The notes beneath the pieces are model-generated. The model saw only the letters and a list, made by a program, of their open reading frames with translations. It searched no databases and was not told where the DNA came from. From Klebsormidium nitens (lineage: Eukaryota > Streptophyta > Klebsormidiophyceae > Klebsormidiales > Klebsormidiaceae): a stretch of DNA of 64,000 nt. The DNA is taken from positions 62,001 through 126,000 of the forward strand of contig DF237037.1 in assembly GCA_000708835.1 (NCBI GenBank). The letters run 5' to 3'. Positions 24,601 through 39,600 of this stretch are shown piece after piece; positions within the stretch are counted from its first letter, which is position 1, and each line of letters begins with the position of its first letter. A program made the translations under genes and the position numbers.

Positions 24601-27600
24601 ACAGCCCGTGAGTGACGGAGCGGGTGCAGCCGTGACGTGGCGGAGCGGGCGCTTTTGTTGTACTATAAGTATCGGACTCGTAATACGCACTTTTGAATAT
24701 CCTAATCAAAAGCTTTTTTTCCGGTCCCGCCCAGGCGCTGGTGGCGGCGTGCATCGGCGAGGACAGCCCGTGCGTGGCGGAGCTGTCGCGCGTGGTGCAG
24801 GACAAGACAGAGGGCAACCCGTTCTACGAGCTGCAGTTCCTGAGCGCGCTCGTGCGTGACGGCCTGCTCTACTTCGACAAGGACACCGGCCAGTGCAGGT
24901 ATGCTAAAGTCAGCACCGGGAAGATGGAAACACAACATAAATTAACTGGAGAAATGTGACTCTAGTGCGACTGTGCGAGGAGCGCGCTCGTGCGTGATGG
25001 CCTGCTTCATTTTGACGCGGACATCGGCCAGGTGCAGGTGGAGCCGTTGGCGTCAGTAACTTGCGTTTTGAAATCAGGGTTTGCTAACGACTCCTTTTCG
25101 AGCGCTCTTCCACAACAGCCTGCTCTGATTCGACAAGGTGCAGAATGTGGCCGCTGACGTCAGCACTCTCGATACACGTTAGAAACGAGGTGCAGCGATT
25201 CTAGCCCCTCGATTGGATTTTGAGGTCTTGGCTCCTGGATCTTGTCACCTTGTGCAAACTTGTCAAATTACCGTATCAAAACGCTTCCGTTGCATGCAGA
25301 GCGACCAGCACGCCTGCGCACATCACCGCAGGTCACGACGAAACTTTGGGGAACTCTGACACGAAGGGGCTCTGGGTTTCGTACGTTCAGTAATTTTGAC
25401 TTGGGAAATGTAAGTTTACCTTCTCCGGGGGCCTTGGCAGGTGTTACAACATGGCGCAGCTGCGCACATTGCCGCAGGTAATGATGAAGTTGGCAGGATT
25501 CATCAAACTAAGAAGCCCTGACTTTCTTGACCCCCTTCTTGACGGAGGCTCACCTTCTCCGGGGCCTTTTGCAGGTGTTACGACATGGCGCAGCTGCGCG
25601 CGTCGGCGCAGGTGACGGTCAACGTGGTCGACTTCATGGCGGACGAGCTGCGCACGCGCCTGCCCGCGCCCACGCGCGCCGTGCTGTCGCAGGCCGCCTG
25701 CCTCGGCGACGGCTTCACGCTTACCATGCTCGCGCTCGTCTGCCAAAAGGTGAGCCCCGACGCACTGTGAGGCTGCGTGCATTGTACGTTTCTGTGGGGT
25801 CTGTTCATAAAGACGTCGTTCACTTCATCAATTGCTCAAGTCCTTTCTATCACGAGTTGTCCATCTGAAAAATGTATTCGTCCTCGCTTGATTTCTATTC
25901 AAAACAGAGTAATTAGAGTGCCTGAAGGGTGCGGCAGGAATGTACTCAGATGCTCACGTGTGTTTTGCCGGTGAATGTGATCAACGCTTCTTGAGTTTCG
26001 TAAGGTCAAATCTGATCGTCTCTTCGGGATGCCTAGCGTTTTGGCCTTCTAAAGCATTCCCTCCTGCTGTTCTTACTCGGTCAAGCGACCCTGGGGCAAG
26101 GCAAAAAGACGAGGAAATATGACAAGAGAATGGAGCAACGCTTGGGAAGGGGCCAGTCGCATGCTGTCGTTCATTCAGACTGTCCTGACAGTCGAGTGGT
26201 CGGGGTCCCTGGCCAGCCAGCCCAACTTTCACGCATAGTCTTCTTGGATCGCGCTGGCCGATCAATAAAGCCGAAGTTACGCGTGCCCTTATGCCGAGAC
26301 GTGACGACGATACGCGGGCCTGTAAGTCATCTGACCGCTAAGAAACAAGGTGGCTTTGCTGTCCACCTTCTTTAAGATAGGTAAGCCCAGAACTTGTTGA
26401 GGATCTGCACTGCAGCAAACGAAGAAGTTCGCACCGGGTTCTTGTGAGCAACCCGGCTCCGGCAGGTTGTCCACTTTAAGGAATCTTGCGACTCGTGAAG
26501 AGCCCGAAAGTCTTGTAAAGACCTGACTCGAGGAAATGCCTAACCTTGAAACGCCTTTTTCCCTAACCCTAGAGCGCTTATATTTTGGTTTTGCCAACGC
26601 TCGTTTCCCCACCCTGCGCAGCCTACCAAGGAGCTTATCAACAAGCTGTGGCCGGCTTTGACGGCGGGCTTTTTGCTGTCGGTTGGAGACGAGTACTGCG
26701 AGCAACGCGATCAAGACCCGACCGCCCTTGACGCCGCCCGGTTCAACTTCCGCCACGACCGCATTCGCGAGGTGAGGCACGTGGGCATGCCACCTGAAGC
26801 CACGTGGCAAGGCAAGCTGGTGAACATTGCGGCGGAATCACGATCGGGCATACATAAGAGTACTCTGGTGAATTGACTGTCCGGAACTTGAGCACAATTT
26901 TTAAGGTGGGGAAATCTGCAAAACTAACGTGTCGTGCTTTGTGGGCTTCCAAAGACGGAATGTCGTGTGAATTTTGGTGGGAGGTTGAATTGACACAAAG
27001 ATGAAGGGACTTTCTATGCGAGCATTGTTGACAATCTGGCTGTTTGCCGTTTCCTAGGAGCTGACCCTAACGTTGCGTTGGCCACTCCTTTACTCGTTCC
27101 CTTGCAGTCATGGGACCCTAAAACCCTGACTTCCTGAAACCATACGGGCCTAGAGATTGGTCAGACTCTCTTTCTAGTGTATCGAACCCCAGCCTGGCTT
27201 TCGCAGGCCGCTTCCCAGGAGCTGACCGCCTCGGGGCCGCTGATATCATGTTGGCCACTTCCTTGCTTCCTTTGTTCCGTCAACTTTAGAACTCTCTAGT
27301 CGTGTTCTTGTGAATTCGAGTACTTTTCTCTTTGTAAGATTTACCGACTTGACTCATTCCAGGCCGCATACCACAGCTGACCGCCTCGGGCCCGCTGATC
27401 TCGTGTTGGCCACTTCCTTACTTCCTCTGTTCCGTCAACTCTTCACCTTTCTAGTCGTGTTCTTGGAAACCCGACTCGGCTCTTTTGCAGGCCGCGTACC
27501 AGGAGCTGTCCGCCGAGGAGCGCCCCGAGGTGCACCTGCGCGTCGGGCGGCGGTTGCTCGACGGCATGAGCGCGGCGCAGTACGAGGAGCACGCGTTCGC

Positions 27601-30600
27601 TGTCCTACACCACTTCAACCAGGCACTGCCGCTCATCACCGACCCCGTCGAGCGCTTACGGCTCTCACACGCCAACCTCGCTGCAGGTCAGGACCCCCGC
27701 CCGTATTTTCCGTTTTTGGCGCTTGCCTTCTGGTAGAGTGATGTTTTCAAGTCGATGAAGTCGATCATAAATCCGAGATGTCCAAGGGCACGTGTGCGCA
27801 TATCATCGCCCCCTTGGAGCGCAACGTCTCGGGCTTGCCAACCTCGCTGCAGGTCAGACTGCATGTCATGGCCAGTCTCAGCACAAGACATTTTCTAGCG
27901 CTCGTTATCCAGGAAAACACTGCAGTAACCAAATGGTGTCAATCATGAAAGCATTCGTCTAGAGACTCCTATGTCTGATTGCCGACCACTCGGAGCAATT
28001 ACGCCTCGCAAACGCCAACCTAGCCGGAGGTCAGACTGCGTAGTCACGACGCTGCGCTTAAATCATCTGGTGCACGTTGATGGATTAGACCTTGATTTTG
28101 GACCTTCTGTGAGCTTTTCACCGACCCCATAGAGTGTCTCCGCTTCGCACAGGCCCACCTCGCAGCAGACCAGACCGCCTAGAATATTGTAACTGTATCT
28201 CGTCCCTTAGTGTAGGGCTGTACTTCAAGAGGTGGTCCCATGAGAAGCCCGGAATGTTCGGAAAGTTGTTTGTTATGGGGAGTGTAGAATCTCTTTCCTG
28301 GTCGAAATGAACCCTCTATGGAGGCCGCCTTCTCATACGAAGGCGTGGCAATGCAAGCATCTATCGTGACACTACTGCTTCCTCTGAAGATACGCTATTG
28401 TTCACGCAGGTCGGAAAGCCAAGGCGGCAACCGCATACGAGGCCGCCCTGCAATACGTTCGCTGCGCCCAAGAGCTGCTCGGAGCGGCGCCAGAGTCGTG
28501 GGCCCAGCAACCACAGCTTGCGTTGGACATCCAACTGGAAGAGGCCACGTGTCTCTCCCTTACAGGTAGGCTCTCCAGACTGCGATGAGTAACGGACACA
28601 ATCTGCTCTAGAACTTGTGGCATCTAGTGTGGATGGCTGGCGAGGCAATCTAACCTCCGAACAAAGATATGTCGCTTGCATGCGTGTGGCGTGTTATGTC
28701 AATCATAGTTAACATCTTTCTCACCGACGGGGGTCCGTGGCTGCTCCATTGTCGGAGATCCCTGACAGATTTTGAGATGTCGATTTCGTGGCCCCTTATT
28801 TGCTCACATGTGCACTTAACTTATGGGTATTGTGTACATGAGTTTTGGGCATCACTCAGCGTCTCATCAACTTTGTTTGCCACGAATCGACAATTTCGTT
28901 GACAGGCCAGCATGGCGATGCGCTGGCACTGCTGGACCAGCTCAAGGAGCGGATGCGGGGCGACACGGACAGCATGCTGCGCATCCTGGAGCTGCGGATG
29001 CAGGCTCTGACTCTCGCGGGACAGGTACGAATCGGCTCCTAGCTCTGGTTTTGACTATTTCAATTTCGAGGGATGATAATGCTAGGGTCTCAAGCTTGAC
29101 TACAGGATTGCCGCTCCAAATGTGACACAGCGTCCGCTGAGGTGTGAGCATCACCGCGTTTGGTTTGGGCTCCCAGCATATTTGCTCTCGCTCGTCTCAT
29201 GTGGCCTCGTTAGCACAGGCGCAGCAAAGAGGACAACACGTGGGCGGACCTGATCAAGTTGTCCTGTTTTGTTCGTTGCTAACTAGGCGTATAAAGTCAT
29301 AGCACTGCGTATGCTGCCTCACAGCCGTCTTTCTTGCCGCTGGCTGCTTGATGAACTGTTTGGAGGCCTTGTCGGTTGCGATTTTTCCAGACACCGTGTG
29401 CTGACGTCATTGTCATCATTCAGACAACGTATGCTGATGTCATCATGCTCCTGACCACCCAGTTGCTCGAGACTCTGTTCGACGCCGCCGAAGGCCTGGC
29501 CATGCTTGGGGCCCCGCTGCCCATGTTAGACGCCGAGATCGAATCGGCGATCCCGGGGGAGCACGCGCAACTAGAGCGAGCTCTTTCCCAAATGGATTCC
29601 GACAGCCTCGCGGCGCTCCCAGTCATGACCGACACCCACACGCTCGCCGTTATCCGACTGATGGACCGGCTTATGATGGCCGGATACTGCGCCGGACGAG
29701 TACGGCTGATCCACCTCATCACGCTTCGCATGCTAGCGCTAGTGTTACAGGGGGGCCACTCGCCGTTGGCCTGCTTGGCACTCCCGCTCTACGCCAACTT
29801 CTTTCTGATTCGGCTTAAGGAATACGACCGAGGTCACGAGCTTAGCAAAGTCGCGCTACGAGTGATGGACCGTTTCGCGGATCAGACGCGGCGCGGGCAG
29901 TTCAACGTGGCCATGGCAACGTCCGTCGTGCACTGGAAGGGAACCTTTGACGTGAGCTTCATTCCTCATTACCTCCCAAGTCTCCGCTTGATTATAATCG
30001 CCCCTTCCATCCATCGCCCTCATTGCCTGCAGCTGAGGGGACCTGTCTTGATTGATTTCTTGGTAGGATCAAGTTGAACGTGTTCACATGCCCTCGCAAG
30101 TCGTCTCATGCATGTCCTGTGTGCTTGCCCTCGCTATCTGTTGATCTTTTACTTGATTCTTTGCTTAACCCCGGTTGTGACGCCTTCGACAACGATACAG
30201 CTCTACTTCGCCTACTGCAAGATTTTGTACAAACTACGAGGTGCTTGAGGACCCCACGAGTCTGCTTGAGTGGCCGCCTCTGACCGCAACCTGACCGACT
30301 TGCAGGGTTCAGGATCGCAAATAGTTGAGATTTGCAAGAACCGTCTGGGTATGTGCACGCCGCAGAATTCGATCAATCTGCTCGACATGCACGCCGGGCA
30401 GAACCTCGACATTGTCGAACTTCAGCTTAACCTTCTCGAAAGACTCCACGATCGCAAGTGTCCCGTTTTTCCTAGCTGCTTTCTCTATCTGTGGACTTTG
30501 CAGGATTCCATTAACTTGCTAGACGTGGGCGCCGGGCAGAGCCTCGACAGCGGAGACCACGTGTACGCCGCGTTCAATCTGTCGTTCTCCCGCCTCTTCG

Positions 30601-33600
30601 AGTTCCACAAGGGGCTCCCCCTGCCGAAACTCCGCGCCAACATCGCCAGTGCCGTCCGCACGCTGCAGCGCATGAAGGAGAACCAGCAGCGGGGACTTGC
30701 GCTTGCTCTAGATCATGTTGCCAGGTAACACAAACGCTATCGGTAATTTTGCGGAGTTTGGGCAGTCCATACGCTGCAGCTTATGAAAGAGAGCCCTCCT
30801 ACACTGTTCGCTTGTGGTTGTGCTGGGGCCATGCACTATGTTCTGTTCGAATCGAATCTTTGTATCTCTGGGTCTCATGAAGTGTGCTTCACGAGTCGAT
30901 CCGAGGACCTACTTTTGCTGCTCATCCGTCGGCTTGGTTGGAAGCGGGCGGGCGCGGTTCGTCAGAGTCGCTTGTGAACACGCTTTCGGCACCTCAGACT
31001 GCGCAGAGGGGTGCTTGGAAACTATCGCTGTGTGCCTACTCGCACAGAAAGACTGGCTTTCCCACAGCTGAATAACATCAGTTTTGCGCCTTAAGTGAGA
31101 CTAGAACTCCTCGAGCGCCAGATTTGATACAACAGAGAGAGGAGACCATAAAAAGAGAGGCAAAAGTGAAAAGAAGAAAAGAATTGTTTGACCGCGTAAC
31201 CCGCTCCAAGCTCCGTCTCACTGATGTGCAGCGTTTTGTCGGGCGAGTCTCCAAACGTGCGGGTCGGCACCATCAGACTGCGGAGATCGGTGCTCAAAAC
31301 ATGTCGCTGCGCACCTTCTCGCACGGAAAAGCTGATTTTCGAAGCCTTATGTTTGACTTCACACACTGCTAACAAACTCTATTTTACACTTGTGCAGCGT
31401 TTTGTCTGGCGAATCGCCGAACGTGCGGGTCGGCACCCTCATCGAGGATGCGGTGTGGGAAGACGCGGCCTTTCTGCACGAGAATGTCGCTAACCACCTG
31501 AACCTAGCCTCTTATCAGCTGCTGAAGATTGCGGCCCTGTGCCACCTGCAAGAGTACCGGTAAGCAGAGCTAATCAATATCATCCCATGGGCGGACATTT
31601 TCGGAGGCCTGTGTTCTGGAACCTCAACAAAAATTCACGAACCGCCGAGTTTGCTGAGTAAATTCGCAAATTTCCTGAGGTTAGTAGTGGAATTACATCC
31701 AGCTGTTCCAGCTTGGTAACACGTTGGAAAGACGAACTCGAAAGGGCCAACAGTAGATCAGCCGTATCTCTCTTGCTCATCATTCTCGTTGGTGAAGACC
31801 TGGCTCTGAAGCTTGGGTGCCAATTTCTAACGCAAATTGCCGTCGTTTGGACCATTTTGAACGTGCTGAACAGAAAACTTTGCCTTACGATCTGTGGATT
31901 TGAATTGCAGGTCCACCTTGCAAATGAAGCAGTAACTTTCTCCACACAAGGAAATCAAAAGCTCAAACATACTAATCAGAAGCATAATGCCCGCTCTTGC
32001 TTTACCGTTTTCTCCCTTCGTCCTCCTCAGAGCTCTGCTAAAGGTGGTAGCCGCGGTGGAGCCGACCCGCGAGGTGCTGCAACCAATTGTCTTTTCCGTA
32101 CTACTATCCTTCTATGAGGCTCTCGCATGCGCTCAGCTCCTGCCCGCCCGTGTCCCTGGCGCCCCGGCCCCTCATCCGAGTTCTGAAGCCGCCTACTGGG
32201 AGCGCCGGCTTGGAGAGTGCGTATATCCAGAAGTTGTGTTTGGGCGGTGATCTTTCTCTGCACCTACTCGATATTGCTGCGCTTAAGTGGTTGAAAGATC
32301 TTCTTCCTTGGCTCGCAAAGGAAGTAGTGGCAATAGGAAGCATCCGGCTCGTATGCGACTTTGGATTGAACTCGCAAAGTAGAAAGAGGCTCGACGTTGG
32401 GCTGAATTATGATCCTGCTTTGCACCTGCCGTAATGTCAATAGAAGCTCGATGCCGGGGTTCCGGTTGCGGAAATGCTTTGCACATATACAGCCTTCTGC
32501 TTTAACAACGAGGTTTTGTCCTTGTGTTTGAACCCAAACTTTCCGTCGAACCTACACGTCATGGTTACTCGACTCTTCCGTCTCGAAATCTTCTTCCTCC
32601 CAAAAATGGTCAATCTTGTATCGAGAGTTCCGACCCCACGTTCCACCGGCAGGTGCGTTGATGCTCTCAAAGAGTACGGCGATGTGAACCCCCCTCTTCA
32701 CGGGCACCGTTACTGGCTCGCCTTCGCGGAGCAGCAGCGCTTGGAAGGCGACCACCTAGCAGCAGAAGTGGCGTATGAGAAGGCCATCGACGGTGCAGAG
32801 GCGGGCAACTTCCTTCAGGTCGGCCGCCGTTTTGCGTCAACCTGCTCAGTGTCCCGAGTCTGCCAGCTTGTGCAGATTCGTCGTTCAACAAGTCGCAAGA
32901 CAAACTTTCGTGCTGAGGGCTTTCGGAGTATTTGCTTCTGTTAACAGATGAGTTGCAGGAAGCAGATTCGCCTTGCCTCTTCGAAACTTTATCGAAGCGA
33001 GTCTATCGGAGATGGACACTGATGTTAGATGCGGCAAGGAGGCAGCCGATGCTAGCCTCCTCAACTATAATCATCTTTCAATCAACTGCTGGGCCTGCAT
33101 GTCGCCGACCTCTTCTCCGCAACTCATCGACCTGAACACTCACCACCTATCAACGCTCCTGGTTTCATAGCTTCAACCCTGACCTCGTGTTCTTGTTGTC
33201 CAGGACATCGGTTTGGCACACTTGCTCGCAAGCCGCCACTACGCGGCGGCCGGCCGACGCCGCACCGCAGCGTGGCACCTCACCGAGGCGCAAGACGCTT
33301 ACGCCGCCTGGGGGGGGGCCGCGGTGGTCCAGCGCCTGCCAATCATCCCCCCCCACCAGCGGCCCGGACGGCATAAGCCGGCGGCCCCGCCGCGTCGAAG
33401 CGCATCCCCGAGCACAGACTCGGCACTCAACACAACCACAATCGATTCACTTCAGCCCGTCGGGCAGTTGACGGAGGACAGCTTACAGAGCCTCGACGTG
33501 CGCGCAGTGCTGGCCGCGTCGCAGACCCTGAGTAGCGAGATCGTGCGGGAGGCGTTGTTGGAAAAGTTGCTGAATATAGTGATGGAAGTGGCAGGCGCGC

Positions 33601-36600
33601 GTTACGTCGTGCTCGTGCTGCAGCGGTCGGGCGAGAGCGGGTGGTTTCTTGAAGGGAGCGCGAGTGTTGCCGGTCGCGCGGCCGGGAAGCGACCAGAGGA
33701 CCCGACGGAAACAAAGCGCTTCAGGTAGTTATTTGCTTCTTGCGAATATCATTCTCGTATCGATCTTTGCACCTCGGAAAGCCTCAACTATTGATCATCA
33801 GAGTTTGAATGGTTTGGCAGACGTAGGGCTACTTTTTAGATTGATCGTTATTGACCAGTTACGCCTCTTGATAATAATCTAACACTATTGGCCAGGTAAG
33901 GAAGTAGTCATTTTCTGCCAGATTGTCACCTCGGGCAGTGGCTAGAGCTGATGCGCTGATTGAAAGGGACAACTCTCAGTTGGTCATGGGTCCACTTCGA
34001 GGGTGTTGCACGCTCGACGCTATTCAAAGTTCGCTGCCAGTCGCGTTTTGCAGTCCTAGTGCTCCAGTTTCAGACCCCCGTAAACTCACTCCATACCCCT
34101 TCGCCATTCTGCTTCAGGTTTGCGGATGATACTGCAGCTCAAATGTCGGAAGGAGTGCTGACCAAACTGGCCCCCATGCCGCTGAGTGCGGCGGGCGCGT
34201 TGGTTCCCCAGGCGCTTGTGTTGTACGTTTCGCGGACGCAGGAGGTGGTGATGCTGAAGGGGGGGGGGCAGGCGGCCGCCGTCAAAGACCCGTACCTGGA
34301 CCGGCACCAACCGCAGTCGGTGTTGTGCATGCCCATTGTGCGGCACGGAGGTGAGGTTTTAGTGTTTGGAAAGCGATGGTAACTCTAAGTTCCGTACTTA
34401 GACGAGGTCAACCGACGTTTGCCATGTAACAGGACAGAGGACCACTATCACAATCGAAAGAATCGAAACCAGATTGATTGATGGTGTTTCAAATGTGGAT
34501 CTAATTTCGGGTTCTGGTTGAATTTTGGGTTTTTGAGACAGAGGACAGGGGTTTGACTGGAATCAGACCGATGATCATTAGCAGTGGAAGCACGCCCCAA
34601 ACTCGCGACACGAAACATCACAGCCTGGACCTCCGTACAAGAAGCCGGTCGCTCTTGCATCGCCTTTCAGACCCGTTTGACGTTGTTACTTTGGGCTTTG
34701 TGCTGCACAAAAGACCGACCGTCTCTACATCGACGAGTTCCACTTTAGCCATTCAAAAAAGACACTTCGGAGGCCTCTCTTCGTTCTTAGCAAAAAACGA
34801 CCTGCTCGGGGCTCGATTGCTGTCTGTCAGCCCTTTCTTGAGACCGCGAAACAAATGCAAAATGCGCAGAGATGGGCGGTGTGACGGACGTGGAGCATAC
34901 TTAGCTCCTCGAGGGCCAGACTGCTGCTGGTCAGCCCTTTTTCAAGACTGTTTTGGAGGTCAGCTACCCAAATAATAACTGTTTGCTGAGCCGGAAACCA
35001 ATGCAAACGGTGCAGAGGTGGGCGGTGTGTTATACGTGGAGCACGACCTGCTGCCGGACGCGTTCCCCGCTGCGCGCATCCAGACGCTGGCCATGCTGAG
35101 CGCGCAGATCGCCATCAGCATCGAGAACAGCGACATGTATGCCGAGGTGCGTGCCGCCGATCCAATGCCCCCTTTGTTTTCCGGAGACTGAACCGGTTTA
35201 TACGGCGTCTTAGAGGTCAAGCGAATGGCCCATTTGATTCAAACCAACCAAGGACGACTGTCGGATCGTAAGGAAGATTTAAAAAGGTCGGTTTCATGAG
35301 CACCTGGGTAGCTGCGAACTAGCCCATCTGGCGACTGCACACGCCTTCCAAAGCTCCAAAGTATCTCATCCAGAAGTCACTTTGTCGTAAACTCACTGTG
35401 CATACGGTGACCATGCACTGCGCTTCGCCTGTGCGTAGCGGCTAGTCGCACTGCTTTAAAGTGGTCACGTGTCTGCAGATGCGGAGCCGCGAAGTCGAGC
35501 TCCTGACGGCCAAGAACTTGGCAGAGGAGGCAACAAGAGCCAAAAGCCTCTTTCTGGGTAAGGACACTTCCCGCTCGTTTGCGGCCGAAGCTCGTCATTT
35601 GCAGTGTGCGGACAATGTGCACGGACCCTTAAGAGCGGATGACGTAACGCAGCTTCAGGTTCGCGTCGTTATGATCAACTTGAGCCAATGTCGGAACTTT
35701 AGGGAGCGGCGGCTCCCTCCCAGCGCTGACGGCGTGCTTGGAACAATAAGAGGACAGCATGACCAGAAAACGAGTGTTTGGCAGCCCGCCGTGCCTCCGT
35801 TTATTGCTCATCAGTCTCATCCTTTCCAGCAACTGTTGTGCCTTTTCTTCCTCTCATTATTTGATCACCCGTTACTCTTGATTGGATCCGTTTGAAGAAT
35901 TTTTGCACTCATCGTCCCTCATCTTTTCAAGTGATCACTGAAAACTCAACTGATCACTCGTCATCGACCGACTGCCGTATTGTTTCAATGTCTCATCATT
36001 CCTGGCTAAGAAAGTGAATGCATCTCCCCCTCCCTGCAGCGACTATGTCGCACGAGATCCGCACCCCCTTGAACGCGATCATCGGCATGACGTCACTCCT
36101 GCTTGGCACGGACCTGTGGCGGGAACACCACGAGTGCGTGGAGACCATTCGGCAGTCGGGCGACCAACTTCTTGGCCTGGTGAGAGGGCAGCACTTCTCT
36201 AGTTTTTCGCTGGATTTGAACATGTAGAAATGTAGGTGTTGCAGATAGTCTCTTGAAAAGGTTTGGAAATGGAGTCTTCCCCTATTTGTAGTTAGTATTC
36301 TTGACAAATGCACCGGGCTGCAGCTGCCGTTTTCTTTACGAGCAGCCTAACTGGAAAGTCTTGGGAACGCTGGCAGGTAGTCGCAAATTGTTTATACTGA
36401 CGTTAAGCGCTGGTTGCCTCAATCTTCTATGTTCATGTCATCAGAAGTACGTCCTCATGTAAAAGCAACAGCTTATGAAGAGGAGCCATCCGTTGTATTG
36501 CGTATACGTCGCCCAGGAGGCACTCTCAACCTCAACGAGGATTGCACGCTTCCAACTTTCCTCCCGCCATCTTCGTCCGCAGATAAGCGACATTCTGGAC

Positions 36601-39600
36601 TTCAGCAAAATCGAGGCGCGCACTCTAGAGCTGGAGTCGGCGCCCTTCAGCGTGCGGCAGTGCCTCGAGGAGGCCGCCGATTTGGTCGCCGCCAAAGCCG
36701 CTACTAAGCAGCTGGAGCTCGCGACGCACACTGCCGCCAATGTACCGGGCACCGTTCTGGGCGACGTCTCGCGGCTGCGCCAAGTCCTGGTGAGAGTGTA
36801 CATGGGGAATGCTTATCGTGTTTTTTCTGCGTTGGGTCGAGGACTTGGTTGACTTTCTCCTATACGAGCAGCTAGAGCTTTCGATGCACACGGCTGCGAA
36901 CGTACCGGGCACCGTTTGGGCGACATCTCGCGACCCGGCCAAGTCAAGTGACATTGGCGCGCCTCGTGGTGTCGTTTTCGAAAAGTCGAAGATCGGATGA
37001 GCATCCAGCACGCCGCAGGCAAGCTCAGTATCGGGTCACCGCGCTCTGATTTTCAACAGCTCAGACAGTGACAAGTTACTGGAGTGGACAGTGCAGGTTT
37101 GACAAAGGGACAGCCGGCAAGGGTCGCCTGTAAACATAGGTTCCGGCAGCAATCTGATGCTCTGCGCCACAACGTAGGGGTTGCAAGATATAAAAAGTGG
37201 TGATATCTTGTTATATTTCTACCTCTTGAGAAAACACGACACGTGCTGACGTGTTTGTAGGTCAACTTGCTGAGCAACGCGGTGAAGTTCACGGAGGAGG
37301 GCGAGGTCATCCTCCAGGCCAAGTGCATCGAGTCGGACGACAAAGCGGTCTCCCTCGAGTTCTCGTGCAGAGGTGAGCGCTTTTGACGCTTGCAATATGC
37401 AGGGCTATCCATTGTTGGACCGGCACGTTTTGCTCTAGGTGGAAACGCTCCCGAATGTGGGATCGATTTGCTGCACTTTGAGTTGCTTGAAAGCGCGAAT
37501 GATGATAAATGCTGGCTGCGGTTGAAGGGAAGGTGAATTCACCTCGAGTTACTGGACCCGCTAAACGCCGTGCAACACTGCTGAGGCCTTCGTATCTTAC
37601 ACCAATTCCCGCTCCTTTTGGTTTCACCAGATCGTCAACATTTTCGAGGTTTCTAGCAGCTCTTTACTGCGCTGACCGCTCGCTGCCGCCGTTTTTCCTC
37701 GCCCCCAGACACTGGCATTGGGATCGCCGCGGAACACATCCCCCGCCTCTTTACCGCTTTCTCGCAAGCGGACGCATCGACAACTCGTCGATTTGGGGGC
37801 ACTGGCTTGGGCCTCGCCATTTCCAACAAGCTCGTCAGGGTAATCGGCTCTCTCGTGTTCTTCTTTTCGTTCTTCCTGTGTGCATAATACCCTTTCCGTA
37901 CAATCATTTTGTCTCTGATTTGATCTTCTGGCCATCGATTTGTCGTCTGAGGACTTCAGCATAGAAACGAACACTGCGCAGCTGTTAAAAGGGAAGAGGC
38001 CGTGGATTCTGCCTACATATCATGATTGTGGAGAATGCGTAACGACTTAGTTTGTAGCTTAATATGCTCCAACAGCAAGTACTAGGGACAATCGTGAAGC
38101 GCTGAAGCGCTACGTTTTTCCGCATCCAAAATAGTCATTGTGCAGCCCCCAAAGTATCCACAGCCTTGGAGTGAGTTGAATTTCCGAAGGCTTTGAAAAG
38201 TAAGCATGTTGATGGGTTCCGCGTGCCAAGGCGTCGGTACGGACTGTCGGTTGGCCCCGCTTGCGTATCTTGTTCCTCTCGATTAAAGTACAAGAACGCC
38301 CTCGAATCGAAGTGCTCGAGCCATGTTTACCACGTCCTACGGTGCAGAACTGCAAACCAATGGCCTTCGCTTTGTCAGAACCACTCACAAACGCTCATCC
38401 GAATGCAGGCAATGGGGGGCCACTTTACCGTCGACAGCGCCCTCGGGGCTGGTTCCACCTTCCGCTTCGCCGTGCAACTAGAGACTGCACCTAGTATCAT
38501 GATTGAAGCGGTGCCGGCAGACGCGCGCGCATTGCAGGGCAAAACGTGCTTACTAGTCGCGCGTAATGCCAGCTTAAGAGCCATTCTAGAAGAGCAGGTC
38601 GCGGTGTGGGGGATAAAGTCCACTGCGGTCGCGACGGAGGGGGACGCTTTAGAAGCGCTCCACACGGTGAGCGCCGGAAAGGAGAAATGCCGAGCTTGGA
38701 TGGGTTTGGCCTCAAAAGCATCGGATGCTTGAATCGTGATTTTGATGCGAACCTCTCAGCGTTTGGGGCTGCTAGGCAGGCCAGCGAGAAGCATCATCGC
38801 AGCGAGCAGTCTCCGCACAAAGGAGTTGGACGAAGAAAGTTGTGCGCTCGTTATCTTGCGAGTATTCTTGTAGCCTGGTTGTCCGCTCTGTGGTGTCTAC
38901 ATAGGCTCAACATGCGGTGATGAGTTTCCGCTTCTGTTAGAAAAAGATGTCTATAAAGGCTACCTGCTTTAATTTTCTCTAGTTTACCTCAACCTTTGAG
39001 CAACAGCGTTTCCGGGTCTTTCTGCAGACAAAGCCCTCGTTCGACTTTGGAGTAACCGACCTCAGCACTCTCAATTGCGGAACGATTGCCGGGTGCGCTT
39101 TTCTGAAGGCAGCGCCCCGATTCCCCCTGGTCATTCTGAGCACGTGGACTGAGAGGGAGGCCAAAGCACAGGTGAGCAGACGGCTCGGGGTTCAAACTTC
39201 TAGACCCTTATTCCTCTTTTCAACCCTAAAAGTCAAAAAATCTGATACCCAGAGCTCTCTCTCAGTGACTGCGGCATGCGGGGCTGCAAAAAGACTGAAC
39301 GCATTGTGCTGACACTCCGGAAAAGCACCAGCATCTGCATCCTTCACCAGAGATTTAGTGCACCGTGAATCGGTCCAAAACAATTTGGGCGGATGTTCCC
39401 TGCCCCACTCACGAGCAGGTTAAGAATTCACCTTTAAGCGCCGACAGAGACCTTTGGGGGTTGGTTTATCGGAAGAAAAATGCTATCGAGCCTGGAGCAA
39501 GAGCTTCGCCGCAATCCCTTCCTGGTCCTGCTCCGTTGGCCGATTCGCAACTGTCGAAATCAGTGCTTGTAAGAAGGATTTTTGGATATTTCCCCGCTGG

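Noticed and set aside
22234-31290. Interpretation of the intronic repeats as introner elements (dispersed mobile introns)
   Set aside because: Each copy matches only its own neighbouring exon, not a shared family sequence, which fits local duplication better.
36868-36955. Copy of the HisKA-following exon as an alternative exon
   Set aside because: The donor is lost and inclusion would repeat residues and break the frame before the N-box.
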